NCBI RefSeq assembly: GCF_023078455.1
Contig: NZ_CP095740.1
Coordinates: 2,406,001 to 2,470,000 of the forward strand
Reading direction: 5' to 3'
DNA length: 64,000 bases
From: Luteibacter aegosomatis
GTDB lineage: Bacteria > Pseudomonadota > Gammaproteobacteria > Xanthomonadales > Rhodanobacteraceae
The notes beneath the pieces were generated by a model. It ran no database searches. It was not told where the DNA came from and was given only the letters and a program-made list of their open reading frames with translations. This document shows, one piece after another, positions 61,183 to 64,000 of this stretch (positions are counted from its first letter, which is position 1; each line of letters opens with the position of its first letter). A program made the position numbers and the translations under genes.

Positions 61183-61839
61183 ATGGTCGTATCACCCTCC
61201 ACGGATCGAGCAGATACCGTGCGGACGTCCCGAATTCTTGTATGGGACCTGCCAGTTCGGCTTACCCATTGGCTGATGGCTATCAGCTTCTTCACCGCGT
61301 ACCTGACCGCCGAAGATGACGAGCTCCGATGGCTTCATGTCTCGGCGGGCTATACGCTGGCGATACTCGTGGGGTTTCGGCTCCTTTGGGGAATCATCGG
61401 CAGCCGCTACGCACGGTTCACGAATTTCGTGCGCGGTCCTCGTGCCGTTCGTCGCTACTTTCATTCGATAGTCGTCGGGCATCCCGAGCATCATGTTGGA
61501 CACAACCCCGCGGGTGCGCTCGCCATCGTCGCCTTGCTTGGCATGGCCATCCTCGTCGCTGCATCGGGCTGGGCTACGTATCGCCAGGACGACCAGGGTT
61601 GGATAGAGGAAGCTCATGAACTAGCCGCCAATCTCATGCTTGCCATCTTAGGCGTGCATGTCCTTGGCGTCCTCACGGGAAGCTGGTTCCACCACGAGAA
61701 CCTGATCGGCGCCATGTTTACCGGACGGAAACCGGGCGATCCGAGCCAGTCGATCGGGCGGTCCATGTGGCCTGTCGCCGTCGCCCTGCTGGCGTTACTG
61801 ATGGGATTCTGGTGGAGCCAATGGTTATCCGGGAGTTGA
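61183..61839 (+). CDS. Cytochrome b561-family dihaem membrane protein
   Basis: The 218-residue protein has four hydrophobic segments and the expected haem-ligand histidines: RLTHWLMAISFF, LRWLHVSAGYT and AHELAANLMLAILGVHVLGVLTGSW. It would pass electrons from quinone to a periplasmic partner or act in low-oxygen respiration. I chose ATG 61183 since the residues before it in frame (from 61066) are not conserved and include the box. It is 343 bases after the YeeE pair, with its own FNR-like box. Confidence 0.87.
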   Translation: MVVSPSTDRADTVRTSRILVWDLPVRLTHWLMAISFFTAYLTAEDDELRWLHVSAGYTLAILVGFRLLWGIIGSRYARFTNFVRGPRAVRRYFHSIVVGHPEHHVGHNPAGALAIVALLGMAILVAASGWATYRQDDQGWIEEAHELAANLMLAILGVHVLGVLTGSWFHHENLIGAMFTGRKPGDPSQSIGRSMWPVAVALLALLMGFWWSQWLSGS

Positions 61840-61943
61840 GCTGCCTCGCCCTTCGCGAGGTGGGCGTTCCGGCCAAGCGCGTTCCCTGTGAGAGAAAGCC
61901 ACCGGCAGGTTCGCGCACGTCCGGGAAAGCGTGGCCAACTCGC

Positions 61944-62954
61944 TCAGGATCGCCCGCTGTCGATGCTTATCACCACTTTGCCCTGCGCCCTGCGTTGGTC
62001 GATCAAGGCGTGGGCTTCGTCGACCTCGCCCAGCGTGAACTCGGTGGGGTCTAGCCGCGGCGTGATCATGCCCGCGTCCGCCAGCCGGGAGGCTTCACGA
62101 AGGATGTCGCCGTGGTGGGCCTTGCCTTCGCCGGTCAGCAACGGCAGCAAGGTGAAGACTCCCGAATAGCTCGCGGCACGGAACGAAAGCGGTGCCAGCG
62201 CGTGCGTGCCCCAGCCCAGCGAACTAACCACGTGGCCGAACCGCGCCACGGCCTTGAACGACGCATCCAGTCGTGAACCACCCACCGTGTCGAAAACCAC
62301 GTCGAACCCACGCCCGGCGGTATGGATAGCGACATAATCCTCGACCGTTTCCCGCTCATGGTCGATCGAAGTCGCCCCGAGTTCCCGGCTGATATGTGAG
62401 CGTTCGGCGGCATCGGTCGAAAAGACGACCGCGCCGAAGGCGCGCGCGATCTGGATAACCATGCTGCCGACGCCCCCCGAGCCGCCCTGCACCAGGACGC
62501 TTTGGCCTGCGCTTACGTGCGCGCGGTCGATCAAACCTTCCCATGCCGTGATGAAAATCAGTGGCAACGAGGCCGCCTCCCGCATGCTGAAATGCGAGGG
62601 CTTCGAGGCCAGCAAGCTCGCGTCCACCGCGGCATACTCGGCCAGCGAGCCTTGGACGCCACCCACTCCGCCGGTCATGCCGTACACCTCATCACCGACG
62701 TGGAACGTGGAGACGCCCGGCCCCACCTCGACGACGACGCCCGCCATATCGAGGCCCAGAACGGCAGGCAGCGGATGGCGAGCGTGTTCCGCCGTACCGC
62801 CACGAATCTTCAGGTCGAGCGGATTGACGCCGCTGGCCATGATGCGAACCAGCACCTGCCCCGGCTGCGGCACGGGGCGTGCGATCGAAGCCAGGCGAAA
62901 CGGGGCGCCGTAGTGGTCCAGAACGGAAGCTTGCATATCGAAAGACGGGGTCAT
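61944..62954 (-). CDS. Zinc-free quinone oxidoreductase, MDR family
   Basis: The 336-residue enzyme has the QOR pattern: VLVRIMASGVNPLDLKIRGG, LGLDMAGVV and the NADPH loop GGSGGVGSMVIQIAR. It lacks the structural zinc Cys cluster of alcohol dehydrogenases. It likely reduces quinones or enones. It is divergent from a LysR gene, and a near-perfect inverted repeat is in the gap. MQASVL at 62930 is an alternative start. Confidence 0.9.
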   Translation of the reverse strand: MTPSFDMQASVLDHYGAPFRLASIARPVPQPGQVLVRIMASGVNPLDLKIRGGTAEHARHPLPAVLGLDMAGVVVEVGPGVSTFHVGDEVYGMTGGVGGVQGSLAEYAAVDASLLASKPSHFSMREAASLPLIFITAWEGLIDRAHVSAGQSVLVQGGSGGVGSMVIQIARAFGAVVFSTDAAERSHISRELGATSIDHERETVEDYVAIHTAGRGFDVVFDTVGGSRLDASFKAVARFGHVVSSLGWGTHALAPLSFRAASYSGVFTLLPLLTGEGKAHHGDILREASRLADAGMITPRLDPTEFTLGEVDEAHALIDQRRAQGKVVISIDSGRS

Positions 62955-63023
62955 GGCATATCCGACGGGGGGAAGACGTGACGATCAAGCTACGCCCATC
63001 CGCTCGCATGGGTAATAAAAATG

Positions 63024-63044
63024 TATGCATTCAAGTCATGCATA
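63024..63044. promoter_or_regulatory. Inverted repeat TATGCAT-N7-ATGCATA, likely LysR site
   Basis: TATGCAT (63024-63030) and ATGCATA (63038-63044) are exact reverse complements with a 7-base spacer, in the gap between the divergent quinone oxidoreductase and LysR genes. This T-N11-A-type shape fits LysR-family binding. Confidence 0.6.
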
Positions 63045-63106
63045 ATTGAATGGCAACTCGGCCCAACCTTTCGCTGGGCCGCTTGACCAACCTCCACAGG
63101 TGCGTA

Positions 63107-63958
63107 ATGGATTGGAGCGATCTACGGGTCTTTCTCGCCATAGCACGCGAAGGCACGCTGGGTGCGGCCGCACGCAAGCTGGGCCAGACACAGCCAACCA
63201 TGGGCCGCAGGCTGCAGGCGTTGGAGGAGGCGCTTGGGCACAAGCTGTTCCAGCGCACCAAGGACGGCTTCGTGCTTACCGCGGAAGGCACCGTGGTACT
63301 CGGCCACGCGGAACGTGTCGAGGAAGAGACGCTCGCGCTACAGCGCCAGCTTGCCGGCCAGGAACGTGAGCTCGACGGGCTGCTGTGCATCACCGCCTCC
63401 GACTGGTTCGCCGAACACGTGCTGACTCCGGTGCTGGCGGATTTCGCCCTGGAGCATCCCCGCGTCACGATCGAACTCCTGACCGATTCCCGCTTTCTCA
63501 GCCTGTCGCGCCGCGAAGCCGACCTTGCCTTCCGGATCAGGCCATTCGACGAGCCCGACGTGGTCTCGCGCCACCTGCTCGACATGCGTTATGGGGTGTA
63601 TGCCCATACGACCTACCCCCTGCCCCAGGCGTTCGATGGCGAGGGTACCGGTTTGATCATCATGGACACGGCGTTCGGCGGGATGCCCGATGTCGGGTGG
63701 CTACAGCGCATGCTCCCCAACGCGCGCGTGGTCTTCCGCAGCAATGCGCGTACGGTGCAGGCGAACATGTGTCGCCATGGCGTCGGTGTCGCGGTACTGC
63801 CACGCCCTTTGGGCGATGCGATCGCCGACTTGCGGCGCATCGACCTGGGGGAGGATCCACCGACGCGAGAGACCTGGATGGGTTATCACCGGGACATGCG
63901 CGGCCTTGCCCGGCTGCGGGCCCTGCTGGATCGGGTCATCGCGCAACTCGCCGACTGA
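63107..63958 (+). CDS. LysR-family transcriptional regulator
   Basis: The 283-residue protein begins MDWSDLRVFLAIAREGTLGAAARKLGQTQPTMGRRLQALEE, a standard LysR winged helix, and has a substrate-binding domain in the C-terminal two thirds. I chose ATG 63107 over 63050; the latter would add an unconserved 19-residue tail. It most likely controls the divergent quinone oxidoreductase through the inverted repeat at 63024-63044. The remaining 42 bases of the window hold nothing I can identify. Confidence 0.92.
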   Translation: MDWSDLRVFLAIAREGTLGAAARKLGQTQPTMGRRLQALEEALGHKLFQRTKDGFVLTAEGTVVLGHAERVEEETLALQRQLAGQERELDGLLCITASDWFAEHVLTPVLADFALEHPRVTIELLTDSRFLSLSRREADLAFRIRPFDEPDVVSRHLLDMRYGVYAHTTYPLPQAFDGEGTGLIIMDTAFGGMPDVGWLQRMLPNARVVFRSNARTVQANMCRHGVGVAVLPRPLGDAIADLRRIDLGEDPPTRETWMGYHRDMRGLARLRALLDRVIAQLAD

Positions 63959-64000
63959 GTGCCGCACGACATCTTACGCGTCACGCATCTAACGGTTTAT

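Overview
The window is high-GC gammaproteobacterial chromosome. The gene content points to the Xanthomonadales, most likely a Rhodanobacteraceae such as Luteibacter or Dyella. The main reasons are a TonB-receptor/LacI/GH3/MFS/tryptophan-halogenase sugar locus of the Xanthomonas type and a blh-bigR-YeeE operon like that of Xylella. The genus is an inference.

Region A (1-13.1 kb) is a compact low-oxygen or stress survival block: BON protein, Hsp20, phosphotransacetylase-like enzyme, SDR, OmpA-type lipoprotein, glgX (carrying a frameshift), glgP, two tandem universal stress proteins, a GNAT enzyme, a zinc alcohol dehydrogenase, a DUF2238 membrane protein and a CBS-domain protein. Six near-palindromic TTGAY-N4-RTCAA sequences of FNR/ANR type lie in the intergenic gaps. 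Several have a TATAAT-like hexamer about 31 bp from the box centre, which is class II FNR geometry. A seventh box precedes a cytochrome b561 gene at 61 kb.

Region B (13.2-18.2 kb, minus strand) is a seven-gene operon with mostly overlapping genes: a thermostable-hemolysin-family protein, an AMP-forming ligase, a haem-oxygenase-like diiron oxidase (HDO) with a complete ligand set, a TPR protein, an SDR, a small unknown and an acyl carrier protein. It looks like an uncharacterised acyl-modification or natural-product pathway.

Region C (18.3-23.2 kb) holds a porin and a small periplasmic binding protein, divergent from a histidine kinase and a sigma-54 response regulator. A 17-bp palindrome lies between them. 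An SDR and an EthD-like protein follow.

Region D (24.6-38.3 kb) is a beta-glucoside-type utilisation locus (MFS, LacI, GH3, TonB receptor, halogenase). Identical TGACAGCGCTGTCA operators sit before the GH3 and receptor genes. A serine hydrolase, an AraC/GyrI-like regulator and an alpha/beta hydrolase follow.

Region E (about 38.3-58.2 kb) is a defence island. It carries a complete Wadjet system (jetABCD) with a divergent WYL regulator and tandem operators, and a three-gene cassette (FAD/NAD-binding protein, small middle protein, zinc-hook SMC/Rad50-like ATPase) resembling ABC three-component conflict systems. An integrase remnant, a frameshifted plasmid-type kfrA and several unknown genes complete it.

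Region F (58.4-64 kb) contains the sulfide-detoxification operon blh-bigR-YeeE-YedE behind an AT-rich operator, cytochrome b561, and a quinone-oxidoreductase/LysR divergent pair. I saw no rRNA, tRNA or CRISPR array.
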